Counted from the first letter of the stretch, positions 1 through 9,184 are shown. The stretch is 36,032 bases of DNA from Candidatus Gastranaerophilales bacterium (GCA_028277625.1 JANQFW010000029.1:1-36032); one strand, 5' to 3'. Numbers and translations: made by a program. Notes: generated by a model not told the origin, from the letters alone.

Positions 1-168
1 AGCTTTTAAAGATTCACTAATTGTTAGACCTGCCGCATCATCCGCTGCTTTGTTAATTTGATAACCGGTAGACAATCTTTCCAAAGATTTGTTAATACCA
101 CCTGTTGCACCTTGTAAGCTTCTCTGAACCATGAGAGAGCTTATATTCGTGTTGACAACGATACTCAT
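1..168 (-). CDS. Flagellin, N-terminal part (runs off window edge)
   Basis: Reverse-strand translation from ATG at 168: MSIVVNTNISSLMVQRSLQGATGGINKSLERLSTGYQINKAADDAAGLTISESLKA, the canonical flagellin N-terminal D0/D1 sequence; frame open to the window edge. Confidence 0.95.
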   Translation of the reverse strand, partial: MSIVVNTNISSLMVQRSLQGATGGINKSLERLSTGYQINKAADDAAGLTISESLKA

Positions 169-501
169 TCAGACTCTCCTTATCTAAACTATACATCCCT
201 GATATTTAATTGTTATGTTGAAATTATTTCAACCATACATTTCCAGGCTGTATGAAACCTATACTCCTATGTTTATCTTAAAGTATTTTCTTTTTTTCTA
301 AATCACTCGAAGGACAGAACATTCCTATACTAAAGTTTAAAGATTTTTTTTATTAAATTATTATTCGGCAAATAGCTTAAAAATCTTTAGACCTTATCCA
401 CATAGTTTTTACACTTCTTAATATATTTTCAAAAGGCGAATTCTGATTTAAATTGCAACACTTATCAATGATACAAACATAGTTTTGTTTCGCAAAAATT
501 A

Positions 502-670
502 ATGGAATGGACTCAAGGAACAAGGAAATATCTTGTAGAATTCCTTAAAAGACTTGAAAAATGGTGGCATGAAGTTGTAAACGCTTGTATTTTATAAAGG
601 CAGTAATGCAAGACAAGAGGGACTTAATAACAAAATCAAGGCTTTAGCTTTGAGTATAGAAACTGGCTAA
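502..670 (+). pseudogene. Degenerate transposase C-terminal remnant (ISL3/IS204-like)
   Basis: Frame 1 (502-597) MEWTQGTRKYLVEFLKRLEKWWHEVVNACIL*, then shifted frame (590-670) FYKGSNARQEGLNNKIKALALSIETG*; the 'SNxxxEGLNNKIKAL' block resembles ISL3-family DDE transposase C-termini. Family call is by eye. Confidence 0.6.
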
Positions 671-1034
671 ATTTTGAGTATCTAATATATACATAGAATG
701 CAATCTTTGATTAAATTTCACAAAAGTCTATTTTGAACCTTGAAAATTTTCTATATCGAAATCTGCATTTAAGTACTTTTTTTCTTTGCTAAATTTCTAA
801 TAAATATTAAAAACGCATATATTTTTTGCATATAGGCAGGCACTTTATTGAATTATATATTCATTAATTATATAATTTTTGTTTATAAAAAACTTCCAAA
901 ATACATCGTTTAATTTATTTACTGAAATCAGGTTAATAATTAAAATGATTTTAATCAGTAAAAATAATTACTTATCGTTCTTTTAATGTTGTTATACATT
1001 TTTTAGGTATTTAGTTAAAAATAGGGAATAAGTT

Positions 1035-2414
1035 ATGTTTTCAAAAAAATTATTTAGTGTGGCTCTAGCTGCATCAGTATTTGTAGGCTTACCAGCGTTT
1101 TCAAAAACATTAACATTACAAGATTTACAAGACTTACCAAGCTCAGCTCCAGTAGTACAATCAAACGATGTTGTTAATAAACACCACTGGGCATACAAAA
1201 GATTAGTAAACATATCCTCTAAGTATGGTTTAGATGTAAAAAATGGTAAAAAAGCTTTAACAAGAGATGAAGCTGCAGTTCTTCTTGTTAATTTAGTAGG
1301 AAAAATTGAACAAGAAAAAATTAATTTATCCGAAAGTGAAAGTGCTCAAGTTCAAATCTTAAAAGAAGAGTTTAGTCAAGAGCTTTCTGTAATGGCTGAA
1401 AGAATTGCCAATTTACAAGCTTCTGTTGATAGCCTAAAAGGTAGTGTTTCTAAAATGGGCAAGTCCAAGGGTAAGTCATTTACACACTACTATGGTAAAA
1501 ATTTCAAAATCGGTGGTTTATTACAAGCTAGATTTGATGGTAATTTGCGAGATGCCGACCATAATGGTGTTACCGGTAAAAACTTTAGTTTTCCAGTAGC
1601 GGAGTTTCGTTTTAAAGGGCAAGTACACGAAAAAGTTGACTATTTAGTTAGTATGGTTCCTAGCAGAAACTATTCTGGAACAAGTGCACTAATTGGTGAA
1701 ACTCGCGTAGGGTTAAAATTTATTCCAAATAATGATATATTAATTGGTCAAACAAGGTTACCTATAGGTCATGAAGGTGCAAAATCACCAACTACATTAG
1801 ACTTTGCACAACGTGCTCAAATAGGTAGAAGATTTAACAACACAAGAGACATAGGTGTTAAAGTTGCCGGTGGCTATAAATATTTAGACTATTACTTAGG
1901 TGTATATAATGGTTCTGGCCAAAATCAGTCTGACAGCAATAATCAGATGTCCCTTGGTGGATGGGCTATGTTTAAGCCATTAGCTGATACCGAAGGATAC
2001 GGTGATCTTCGCCTTGGTGGTGGTTACTTTACGGGAAAAACCGGTAACACTAGAGCACTTGCTGAATACGAACAAGATACTTGGGGCTTCTATGGTGATT
2101 ATAAATTAGGTTCTGCAACAATTAAAGGTGAATATTCTAAGAGACAAGGCTTTGGTGGGGCTGGAACTAAAGCTGATGGTTGGTACCTAACAGGTTTATA
2201 TGACTTAACTGAAAAATTACAACTAGCTGTTAGATTGGATAGGTTTGATCCAAATACACAAACAGCAAGTAATGATATAACTGAGTATGCTATTGGTACT
2301 AATTACTTTATTAATGGTAAAGCACTTAAGCTTCAAGTGGACGGTGTTTATTCCGAAAATAAAGCTGGTCGAGATGCACTTAAGTTCGTAGTATTAACAC
2401 AGTATATGTTCTAA
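1035..2414 (+). CDS. Outer-membrane beta-barrel porin with signal peptide, SLH-like segment and coiled coil
   Basis: Signal peptide, SLH-like 'HHWAYKRLVNISSKYGL...ALTRDEAAVLLVNLV', coiled coil, Gly/aromatic barrel repeats, C-terminal Phe (TQYMF). Confidence 0.85.
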   Translation: MFSKKLFSVALAASVFVGLPAFSKTLTLQDLQDLPSSAPVVQSNDVVNKHHWAYKRLVNISSKYGLDVKNGKKALTRDEAAVLLVNLVGKIEQEKINLSESESAQVQILKEEFSQELSVMAERIANLQASVDSLKGSVSKMGKSKGKSFTHYYGKNFKIGGLLQARFDGNLRDADHNGVTGKNFSFPVAEFRFKGQVHEKVDYLVSMVPSRNYSGTSALIGETRVGLKFIPNNDILIGQTRLPIGHEGAKSPTTLDFAQRAQIGRRFNNTRDIGVKVAGGYKYLDYYLGVYNGSGQNQSDSNNQMSLGGWAMFKPLADTEGYGDLRLGGGYFTGKTGNTRALAEYEQDTWGFYGDYKLGSATIKGEYSKRQGFGGAGTKADGWYLTGLYDLTEKLQLAVRLDRFDPNTQTASNDITEYAIGTNYFINGKALKLQVDGVYSENKAGRDALKFVVLTQYMF

Positions 2415-2445
2415 ATTTAGAATATACCACATTATAAGAGTTTTC

Positions 2446-2476
2446 AAAAGAGCTGACCATAACGATCAGCTCTTTT
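2446..2476 (+). terminator. Rho-independent terminator after porin gene
   Basis: Inverted repeat AAAAGAGCTGA (2446-2456)/TCAGCTCTTTT (2466-2476), T-rich end. Confidence 0.85.
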
Positions 2477-2701
2477 ATTAGCTTTAATGCGATTGAATAA
2501 TTTGAAAAATATTTTTGAATTATTATAGATTCATCAAGTATTTGTATCTCAACTTTTTAAATTAAATTTTTTTTATTGTATATAAAAATCTGGACATGTA
2601 TTAAACTATTTTTTAAAATGATATGTATCTGCTAATATTGTGATAATTTTAGATTAATATTTTTTAAGTTTAAAAAAATAAATTCACTGAAACGCACTTA
2701 A

Positions 2702-3079
2702 TTGAGGCTGAAGGATAAGACTTTGCAAAGCAATACTAAAAAAATAAGAGGTACCCCTAAATATAAACAAAAGATGATTAAGCAGTTATATCAAAAACGA
2801 TTTTATGCTTTTTTGACGGCCTTGCTACTTATTTTATTGCTACTGCAGGTCGTTAGAGGATTGTATTTAAATTGTTCAAAATTAATAGCATTGCATGTAA
2901 AGCATAATAAGCTTGAGGTTATTAATAAATCTGCAAATGTTAAAAACAAAGAGCTTAAGACACTTTTAGCAAAGTATAATTCACCAGCAGGTATTGAAGA
3001 AATGGTTAGAAATACTTTAAAAATGGTAGGACCTAATGAGGTGTTGCTTGTTATAAAAAGACCTCAAAATAAAGAATAA
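2702..3079 (+). CDS. FtsB/DivIC-like septum formation initiator protein (TTG start)
   Basis: Basic N-terminus, single TM helix, coiled coil, 'IEEMVRNTLKMVGPNEVLLVI' C-terminus typical of DivIC/FtsB. Confidence 0.75.
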   Translation: MRLKDKTLQSNTKKIRGTPKYKQKMIKQLYQKRFYAFLTALLLILLLLQVVRGLYLNCSKLIALHVKHNKLEVINKSANVKNKELKTLLAKYNSPAGIEEMVRNTLKMVGPNEVLLVIKRPQNKE

Positions 3080-3081
3080 AT

Positions 3082-3113
3082 AAAAAGATCTACATTTTTT
3101 AGTAGATCTTTTT
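3082..3113 (+). terminator. Rho-independent terminator
   Basis: AAAAAGATCTAC (3082-3093)/GTAGATCTTTTT (3102-3113). Confidence 0.85.
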
Positions 3114-3121
3114 ATTTATTA

Positions 3122-3373
3122 CTATTTAATTGCTTTTAATTTTGGAGTTATCCCTAAATTTCCCTGTATTAACTGTGCTTTTGCCTGGGCTAACGAACGG
3201 CGTTTTTTTGCCCCTCTCATAAGAAACATTACTGAATCTGAAATATTTGATAAATTAGTGTCTTGTTGTTTCATATCCGCTCCAAGTTCTATTGTCCTTA
3301 TCTTGATTAACTTATCGGCTTTATATTTCATAAACTTTAGGCTTTTTAGATGATTTTTAAAATTTTGAAACAT
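3122..3373 (-). CDS. Small basic hypothetical protein
   Basis: 83-aa ORF in an otherwise empty convergent slot; no recognised domain. Confidence 0.45.
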   Translation of the reverse strand: MFQNFKNHLKSLKFMKYKADKLIKIRTIELGADMKQQDTNLSNISDSVMFLMRGAKKRRSLAQAKAQLIQGNLGITPKLKAIK

Positions 3374-3460
3374 AAATTAATATTTGCATGTTGATTTCAT
3401 GCAATTTTCTCTACTTTACTGTTTTTATATATATGGGAAGTAAAAGGAAGGAATAGTAAA

Positions 3461-4375
3461 TTGTCTGTTGGTGATACAACTAGCAAAGTGGTACTAGCTG
3501 GAGTACCTACAAAGCCGGGTGCTGAAGTAAAATACGGCAAAAGTGGCGTTACAGCAACTGATTGCTTAGGCGGAAAGAATACGGCAGAAAATGTTATAAA
3601 AACGACTAAAAAAGTTGTTCAATCTCCATATGACTTCCAAGCATTGGTTGCGTCCGGAAATAAAACAAAGCAAATATTTGACACAATAGATAAATGCAGT
3701 AAAGCAGCAAGTACTGACAAAACTTCTTTTTTGCAGTACATGTACAAAGACAAAGACTTAAGAAATTTTTTATTTGATCCAAAAACAAAAACAACAGATG
3801 GCGTCAAAGTCGATGGCTTTAAGTTTTTTCCGCCTGAAACATTAAGGTTTATGGAAAATAAATGCCCTAATAGCAAAGGCGTTATATCAACAATTAGCGC
3901 TATTGATAAGAATTTGCTTGATACTAAATTTGGTCAGAGCATTGTAAAATCTATAGATAAAAACGCAAAAATTACTCTTTCTGGCACTCAAAATGTTGTA
4001 AGTGGTAGCAAGGGTGCTGTTTTTGCAGCAGACACTCTGGGTAAAATGCCTATTCTTAGTCTGGCAGTATCAGCGGGCTTAGAAATTCCAGAGTTAATGC
4101 AAGCTTATAAAAATGGTGACCTTGATTCTCAAATTGCTAGGTCTGCAACAAACGTAGTATGTACCGGTGTTGCATCAGCTGCAATGGGAACTATAATGGC
4201 ACCATTATGTCCACCATTTGGATCAATAGCCGGATTTACAATTGGGTCTTACCTTGGCCATAAAGTCTCTAAATCAGTAGGTGATAAATTTTTGGGCCAA
4301 TCAATAGAAGAACAGAAGACTGAAAATCAAAAAGTTGTGAAAAGTAATACAAAGCCACAAACTCATATTGCTTAA
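3461..4375 (+). CDS. Hypothetical protein with C-terminal Gly/Ala-rich membrane-like segment (TTG start)
   Basis: 304-aa ORF; AAGGAAGG SD upstream of TTG; glycine-zipper-like 'GVASAAMGTIMAPLCPPFGSIAGFTIGSYLG'. Confidence 0.8.
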   Translation: MSVGDTTSKVVLAGVPTKPGAEVKYGKSGVTATDCLGGKNTAENVIKTTKKVVQSPYDFQALVASGNKTKQIFDTIDKCSKAASTDKTSFLQYMYKDKDLRNFLFDPKTKTTDGVKVDGFKFFPPETLRFMENKCPNSKGVISTISAIDKNLLDTKFGQSIVKSIDKNAKITLSGTQNVVSGSKGAVFAADTLGKMPILSLAVSAGLEIPELMQAYKNGDLDSQIARSATNVVCTGVASAAMGTIMAPLCPPFGSIAGFTIGSYLGHKVSKSVGDKFLGQSIEEQKTENQKVVKSNTKPQTHIA

Positions 4376-4382
4376 CAAAGCT

Positions 4383-5426
4383 TTAGCAGCAACTGCCTGT
4401 AATGTTTGTACTAGAGCTATCAGAACAAGCGCCAACTGAGCAGTCAAAAGTACCATAATGAGTATTTCTATTACCTATAACTTTAAAATGTTTGCCAAAA
4501 CGTGTTTTTGAAACCATTGAAGCTGTATTGCCACATACAAGCATTGGTTTGCCTGTTATAAACTCATGATGATCGTCAAGTTCAAATGAATGAGGTGACT
4601 CAGGTATTGTGCCTTTGTAAGTAGCCACTTGACCATAATCTTCGCATATATCTTCAAGGTCATCCATCTTGAATGCTCTTATTGTTATAGAATAAAAATC
4701 TACCATGCCGGCTTTGTTTATGATTTCAGGGTTAGTTAATTTAATTCTTCTGTTGGAAATAACCCTATAATCAAGACAACCAACTTCTTTTAAAATTCTT
4801 CTAAAATCTTCTATGTATAAAACGCCACCCAAGCATTCTCCATAAAGAACAGGGTCATTTTTTATATCATCAGGTACTCTTCTGCCAGAGAAAACATCAG
4901 AAAAATAAAGTTCTCCACCTGGCTTTAAAACTCTGAATATTTCCGATAAAACAGCTTTTTTATCTGTAGAAAGGTTTATTACACAGTTTGATGTAACTAC
5001 ATCGCAAGAGTTATCTTCTATTTCCTCTAAATTTTCTATATAACCTTTTATAAATTTAACATTTGGCTTTGAGTAACCAAACTTTTTAGTTTGAGTTTCA
5101 ACGTGTCTCTGAGCAACATCAAGTTGTTCATCTGTCATATCTACGCCGGTAACAAACCCGTTCTCGCCGACAAGCTTTGATAAAAGATATACATCGCGTC
5201 CTGTACCACAACCAAGGTCAAGTATGCTGCATCCTTCAATATTTGTTGGGATAGGAGAGCCACAACCGTAAAATTTATCTAGAATCTCATCATCAATTAA
5301 TCCCATAATTCTTCTGTGAGATAAAGGCATACCACCTTCTACGCAGCAAGCGTTAGTTTTTAAGTCATTAGAGCTTTGAAGCTCTTTGCCATAGTAATTT
5401 TTTACACTTTCTCTTTCGTTTGTCAT
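4383..5426 (-). CDS. arsM: Arsenite S-adenosylmethionine methyltransferase
   Basis: SAM motif 'ILDLGCGTGRDVYLLSKLVG', 'DVVTSNCVINLSTDK', 'EIFRVLKPGGELYFSDVFSGRRVP', Cys-rich termini. Confidence 0.92.
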   Translation of the reverse strand: MTNERESVKNYYGKELQSSNDLKTNACCVEGGMPLSHRRIMGLIDDEILDKFYGCGSPIPTNIEGCSILDLGCGTGRDVYLLSKLVGENGFVTGVDMTDEQLDVAQRHVETQTKKFGYSKPNVKFIKGYIENLEEIEDNSCDVVTSNCVINLSTDKKAVLSEIFRVLKPGGELYFSDVFSGRRVPDDIKNDPVLYGECLGGVLYIEDFRRILKEVGCLDYRVISNRRIKLTNPEIINKAGMVDFYSITIRAFKMDDLEDICEDYGQVATYKGTIPESPHSFELDDHHEFITGKPMLVCGNTASMVSKTRFGKHFKVIGNRNTHYGTFDCSVGACSDSSSTNITGSCC

Positions 5427-5550
5427 TTTGCTAAATCCTCAATTCTATAAGTATTATGGAACAATAAATTATTTTTTATCTACCCCCTTACCCCCTAGCA
5501 AGGGGGAGTTTCTTTCTTGGGCTCGCTTTCCGTCAGCTTCGCTGACTCGC

Positions 5551-6255
5551 TTACCCTTTAAAGTTTTGAATGTTGTCTTTTTCTTTAAGATTATAATACC
5601 CTTTATATATTGTGTCAGGGGAAACTCCTATTTTATATGCTATATACGCCCACATTGTCCTGTAAAGAGTTTGAAATTTAGTTTCACTAGCATACTTGCG
5701 AGCACTTGTTTTAACAACTTCTGGCAATATTATAATTTTACCATTTTTTCTCATTTTATCAGAAAAAGCAGCATCTTCCATTATTTTAACGTCAGGAAAA
5801 CCGCCAAGCTCAAAAAAGGTATCTTTCCTGATAAATATTCCCCTATCACCAAAAAGCATACTTGTTAGCTTGCAAAAAATATTTGCAAAGTCGGCTTGAA
5901 ATAAAGTAAAAGGGGTTTCCGGAAAAAACCTTAAGGTAAGTCCTCCGCCAATATATTTTTTGTTATTTAAAATTTTTTTTATTGAATCTAAAGCCAAGCC
6001 AGAAATTCGGCTATCTGCATGAAAAAATAATAAAATATCGCCCTTGGCTTCTTTTGCACCGATATTCATCTGATAAGCCCTATTTTTTAAATTGGATTCA
6101 ATTAGTTTTACGTTGAATCCTCTAGCGATATCCACTGTACTGTCTGTACTCTGAGCATCAATAATTATAACTTCGCAGTCCTGGCCTAGAAATCCTTTTA
6201 TGCAATCTTCTATGTTTTCTTCCTCATTTAAAGTAGGTATTATTACTGAAATCAT
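5551..6255 (-). CDS. Arsenosugar biosynthesis-type glycosyltransferase (TIGR04283-like)
   Basis: 'MISVIIPTLNEEENIEDCIKGF', 'FFHADSR', 'GDRGIFIRKDTFFELGGFPDVKIMEDAAF'. Met at 6255 preferred over the 6300 start. Confidence 0.88.
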   Translation of the reverse strand: MISVIIPTLNEEENIEDCIKGFLGQDCEVIIIDAQSTDSTVDIARGFNVKLIESNLKNRAYQMNIGAKEAKGDILLFFHADSRISGLALDSIKKILNNKKYIGGGLTLRFFPETPFTLFQADFANIFCKLTSMLFGDRGIFIRKDTFFELGGFPDVKIMEDAAFSDKMRKNGKIIILPEVVKTSARKYASETKFQTLYRTMWAYIAYKIGVSPDTIYKGYYNLKEKDNIQNFKG

Positions 6256-7682
6256 TTGGATATTTCCTTTAAGATTTTTAGCCCTATTTGCATATACCAC
6301 TTGTCAGATAAATCTTTTAAAAAGTCATCGCAAGCTCTTTGAATCCCATATCCCCACGTTGGATAAATATGAGGGATAAACGATAAGTCTAAAATCCCTA
6401 TGTTTTTATTCATTGCAAGAAGGAGCTCATTAGCCAGCTCTCCTGAGCTTGTTGAAAGGATATGAGCACCTAGTATTTTTCCACTAGGAGTTGTGATTAA
6501 TTTTATCAACCCATATTCTTCTTGTTCAACAATAGCCCTGTCAAGTTTTGAAATAGGAAATTTATAAACCTTATGTGTAATATTATTATTTATAGCTTCT
6601 TGTTCTGTTATGCCGACATGAGCAAGTTCAGGATCAGTAAATGTTGCCCACGGCCCATGGGAATAATTTACTGATTTTTTAATCGGAGACAGGATATTTT
6701 GAATAACTTGTCTGGCTTCAACTTCAGAAATATGTGAGAATTGATAGCCTCCTATGCAATCACCACATGCCCAGATATTAGATATATTGGTTTGAAGATA
6801 TTTATTAACTTCTATCCCCTTAGATGAATACTTAACTCCAATTTCATCAAGATTCAGGTTTTCTACATTTGCTTTTCTGCCTATTGCAACTAATAGTTTG
6901 TCTACTATTCTTTCTTGTTCAGTATTATTTGCTGTTTTAGTGATTATTTTAACTTGATGTTCGTGTTGCTGTACTTGTTTAACTAGCTCTTTTGTTCTTA
7001 TTTCTAAGCCTTCAGTTTTTAATATATCAGCTAAAGCAGCTGTTAATTCTTTGTCATCTCTTGGTAAAATGCTATCTCCGGCTTCAAAAAGCGTAACCTT
7101 AGAGCCTAATCTGTTAAAGGCTTGAGCCATTTCTATGCCAATAGCCCCACCGCCAATTACACCAATAGATTCAGGTATTTTATCTATTGAAAAGATTTCC
7201 TGGTTTGTATAATATTCAATATTTTCTAATCCGATATTTTTGGGTCGTACAGGGCTTGAACCTGTTGCTATAATTATATCTTTACCATAAATTATTTCAT
7301 TATTAACTTTAATTTCATTTTTACTTACAAAAGTTGGCTCGCCATAGTATATTTCTACACCGCTATCTTTCATTAATTTTGTTGATTGAGCGTGGTCAAC
7401 TTCTCTTTGTACAAGCTCTCTGACTTTAGACATAACATCGGAGGTATCAATTGTACATTCGTTATTAAACTTTATATTCCATTGTGAGGCATGTCTTATT
7501 TTATGGACCGCTTTTGCGGCTGCTAAAAGCGCTTTTGATGGTACGCAACCTGTCCAGGAGCATTCACCGCCGATTTTATCTTTTTCAATAAGAGCAACTG
7601 ATAATCCAATACTTGCCGCAGCCATAGCACTTACAATTCCTGCAGCACCACCTCCAAGTACGATTATTCGATATTTTTTCAT
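6252..7682 (-). CDS. FAD-dependent pyridine nucleotide-disulfide oxidoreductase (mercuric reductase-like)
   Basis: 'IIVLGGGAAGIVSAMAAA', redox 'GGECSWTGCVPSKALL', second Rossmann 'IGVIGGGAIGIEMAQAF', C-terminal dimerisation domain. No N-terminal HMA domain or C-terminal CC pair. Confidence 0.9.
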   Translation of the reverse strand: MKKYRIIVLGGGAAGIVSAMAAASIGLSVALIEKDKIGGECSWTGCVPSKALLAAAKAVHKIRHASQWNIKFNNECTIDTSDVMSKVRELVQREVDHAQSTKLMKDSGVEIYYGEPTFVSKNEIKVNNEIIYGKDIIIATGSSPVRPKNIGLENIEYYTNQEIFSIDKIPESIGVIGGGAIGIEMAQAFNRLGSKVTLFEAGDSILPRDDKELTAALADILKTEGLEIRTKELVKQVQQHEHQVKIITKTANNTEQERIVDKLLVAIGRKANVENLNLDEIGVKYSSKGIEVNKYLQTNISNIWACGDCIGGYQFSHISEVEARQVIQNILSPIKKSVNYSHGPWATFTDPELAHVGITEQEAINNNITHKVYKFPISKLDRAIVEQEEYGLIKLITTPSGKILGAHILSTSSGELANELLLAMNKNIGILDLSFIPHIYPTWGYGIQRACDDFLKDLSDKWYMQIGLKILKEISK

Positions 7683-7718
7683 AATACCTCCCCCTTTTTA
7701 TGTTTGCCTAATCCTTTT

Positions 7719-7734
7719 GGTGATGTTCATCACC
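7719..7734. promoter_or_regulatory. Candidate operator: perfect palindrome GGTGAT-GTTC-ATCACC upstream of the oxidoreductase
   Basis: 6-bp arms, 4-bp spacer, ~37 bp upstream of the start at 7682; GTGA-N6-TCAC resembles CRP/FNR-superfamily sites. Confidence 0.5.
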
Positions 7735-7955
7735 TTTCTTAAGTCCTCGTTGTAAGCTTTTGATATATTTTAAGTTTACTTGTAGATATCAGTAATCGAT
7801 TGCCACTACCATACTTTTTTATATTATATAAGTGTATTAAAAAAATAAATACACCAGCTAAAAATATTTTTCAGATTATTCAAGTAAATAGGGTGTTTTG
7901 CAAGGCTAATATTGATTTTTAAGCTCTATTACTTTTAATTGATTACCATTATAAA

Positions 7956-7999
7956 AAGGCTAAAAGGGCAGGAATTACAAGTCCCGCCCTTTTAGCCTT
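7956..7999 (-). terminator. Large intrinsic terminator-like hairpin
   Basis: Perfect 14-bp inverted repeat AAGGCTAAAAGGGC (7956-7969)/GCCCTTTTAGCCTT (7986-7999); T-run on the minus strand. Confidence 0.75.
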
Positions 8000-8193
8000 A
8001 AAGGAACCAAAAATTTTTTATTCAACTGTATGTAATCTAAAAATTAAAAATAATATTGGCTGCAATTTTTTTTGCTTACAAAAGGGTATAAAAAGGCACA
8101 CTTATCCTCTAAGCGAGAAAAATAGTGCTTGGAAATTAAATTTTGCGTGGCTTGCGCATCCTTTAATCTCAAGTATGATAATAGTTTTATATT

Positions 8194-8211
8194 TTTGTAA
8201 CATTACTTAAT
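8194..8211. repeat. Left direct repeat flanking TA module
   Basis: TTTGTAACATTACTTAAT; 17/18 match to 8920-8937. Confidence 0.7.
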
Positions 8212-8216
8212 GGAAA

Positions 8217-8546
8217 TTACTCTATTAGCAAAGAATCAGATTTTTCCAACTCTTCTACACTATCAGGCCACTTTCCGGATGAGTGCAAAATACGGATAAT
8301 TTCAATATAACCATTTTTCATACGGTAAACGGCAATATAAGGAGTATTTGTTACTATAAGCTCTCTTGTGCCAATAATTCTTCCGGGACGACCGATTTCT
8401 TTAAACTTTACAAGCTTATTTTCTATGGATACAAGGATTTTTTGCGTAATTTCTACTGATGCTTGGGGGTTATCATCGTAGATAAAATCTTCAATGCTTA
8501 ATAAATCCTGGATAGCTTGGGGGGATAGTCTAAATACGTTTTTCAC
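8217..8546 (-). CDS. RelE/ParE-family toxin
   Basis: Likely GTG start at 8546, overlapping antitoxin end: MKNVFRLSPQAIQDLLSIEDFIYDDNPQASVEITQKILVSIE...GRIIGTRELIVTNTPYIAVYRMKNGYIEIIRILHSSGKWP; classic ParE pattern. Confidence 0.85.
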   Translation of the reverse strand: MKNVFRLSPQAIQDLLSIEDFIYDDNPQASVEITQKILVSIENKLVKFKEIGRPGRIIGTRELIVTNTPYIAVYRMKNGYIEIIRILHSSGKWPDSVEELEKSDSLLIE

Positions 8547-8793
8547 GACGCTTTTCCAATATGTCCAAGGCTTGATTGATTGTATAATATTCTCCATTAT
8601 CCAGAGATTTAATAGCCTGCTGAATACCTTCAATTTGCCATTTTTGAAGGTCAATATAGCCTTCCAAGGCTTCTTCAATTAAAACTGTTTGCGGTCTGCC
8701 GGTTGCTTCTGCCAGTGCGACAAGATCAGATTTTATTTGTCTTTTAAGCCTAAAAGATATTGGCTCTTTTTCTTGAGGATTTGGAGCTGTCAT
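8530..8793 (-). CDS. CopG/RHH-type antitoxin
   Basis: 'PISFRLKRQIKSDLVALAEATGRPQTVLIEEALEGYI' ribbon-helix-helix; overlaps downstream ParE. Start MTAPNPQ at 8793. Confidence 0.82.
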   Translation of the reverse strand: MTAPNPQEKEPISFRLKRQIKSDLVALAEATGRPQTVLIEEALEGYIDLQKWQIEGIQQAIKSLDNGEYYTINQALDILEKRREKRI

Positions 8794-8919
8794 AATATTC
8801 AAATCCTTTCTCGTTAATTCATTACATATATTACATTGTATTGTATCTGGAGAAAAATTCAAGACTAAAAATAAATTTTTTATATTTTTCGTAGGCTCTT
8901 GAAAAGTAAAAATACTATC

Positions 8920-8937
8920 TTTGTAACATTGCTTAAT
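8920..8937. repeat. Right direct repeat flanking TA module
   Basis: TTTGTAACATTGCTTAAT; 17/18 match to 8194-8211. Confidence 0.7.
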
Positions 8938-9120
8938 AAATAAAAATGCCTTGGGTTTAAATAATTATTTGAGCTTTAAAAGAAACCATCTTATTTTTAA
9001 AAAGACAAAATTGAATATTTAATAAAATTAAAAATTATTTGTTGGCAATTTTTATCTACCTTGCATTTTTATAAATTCGAGTTTATTAGATAATACTGTT
9101 ATACTAACTCAGAAATACTT

Positions 9121-9184
9121 TTCAGATTGTTCAATCGTGTTAAAGCTAATAAAATAAGCTAAACTCTGAAAAGAGTAATCTGAA
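9121..9184 (+). ncRNA. Candidate structured RNA/repeat element, copy A
   Basis: Outer stem TTCAGATT/AATCTGAA enclosing AGCT-AATAAAATA-AGCT and ACTCT-GAAA-AGAGT hairpins; core similar to ~22537-22604. Confidence 0.45.

Noticed and set aside
992-1213. Minus-strand 73-aa ORF
   Set aside because: Antisense to the porin start; low-complexity shadow ORF with no recognisable domain.
5428-5868. Plus-strand 146-aa ORF
   Set aside because: Spans the palindromic repeat and is antisense to the GT gene; no protein-like features.
8217-8678. Track start of the ParE toxin at 8678
   Set aside because: The N-terminal extension overlaps the antitoxin deeply and does not look ParE-like; GTG at 8546 gives a canonical toxin.
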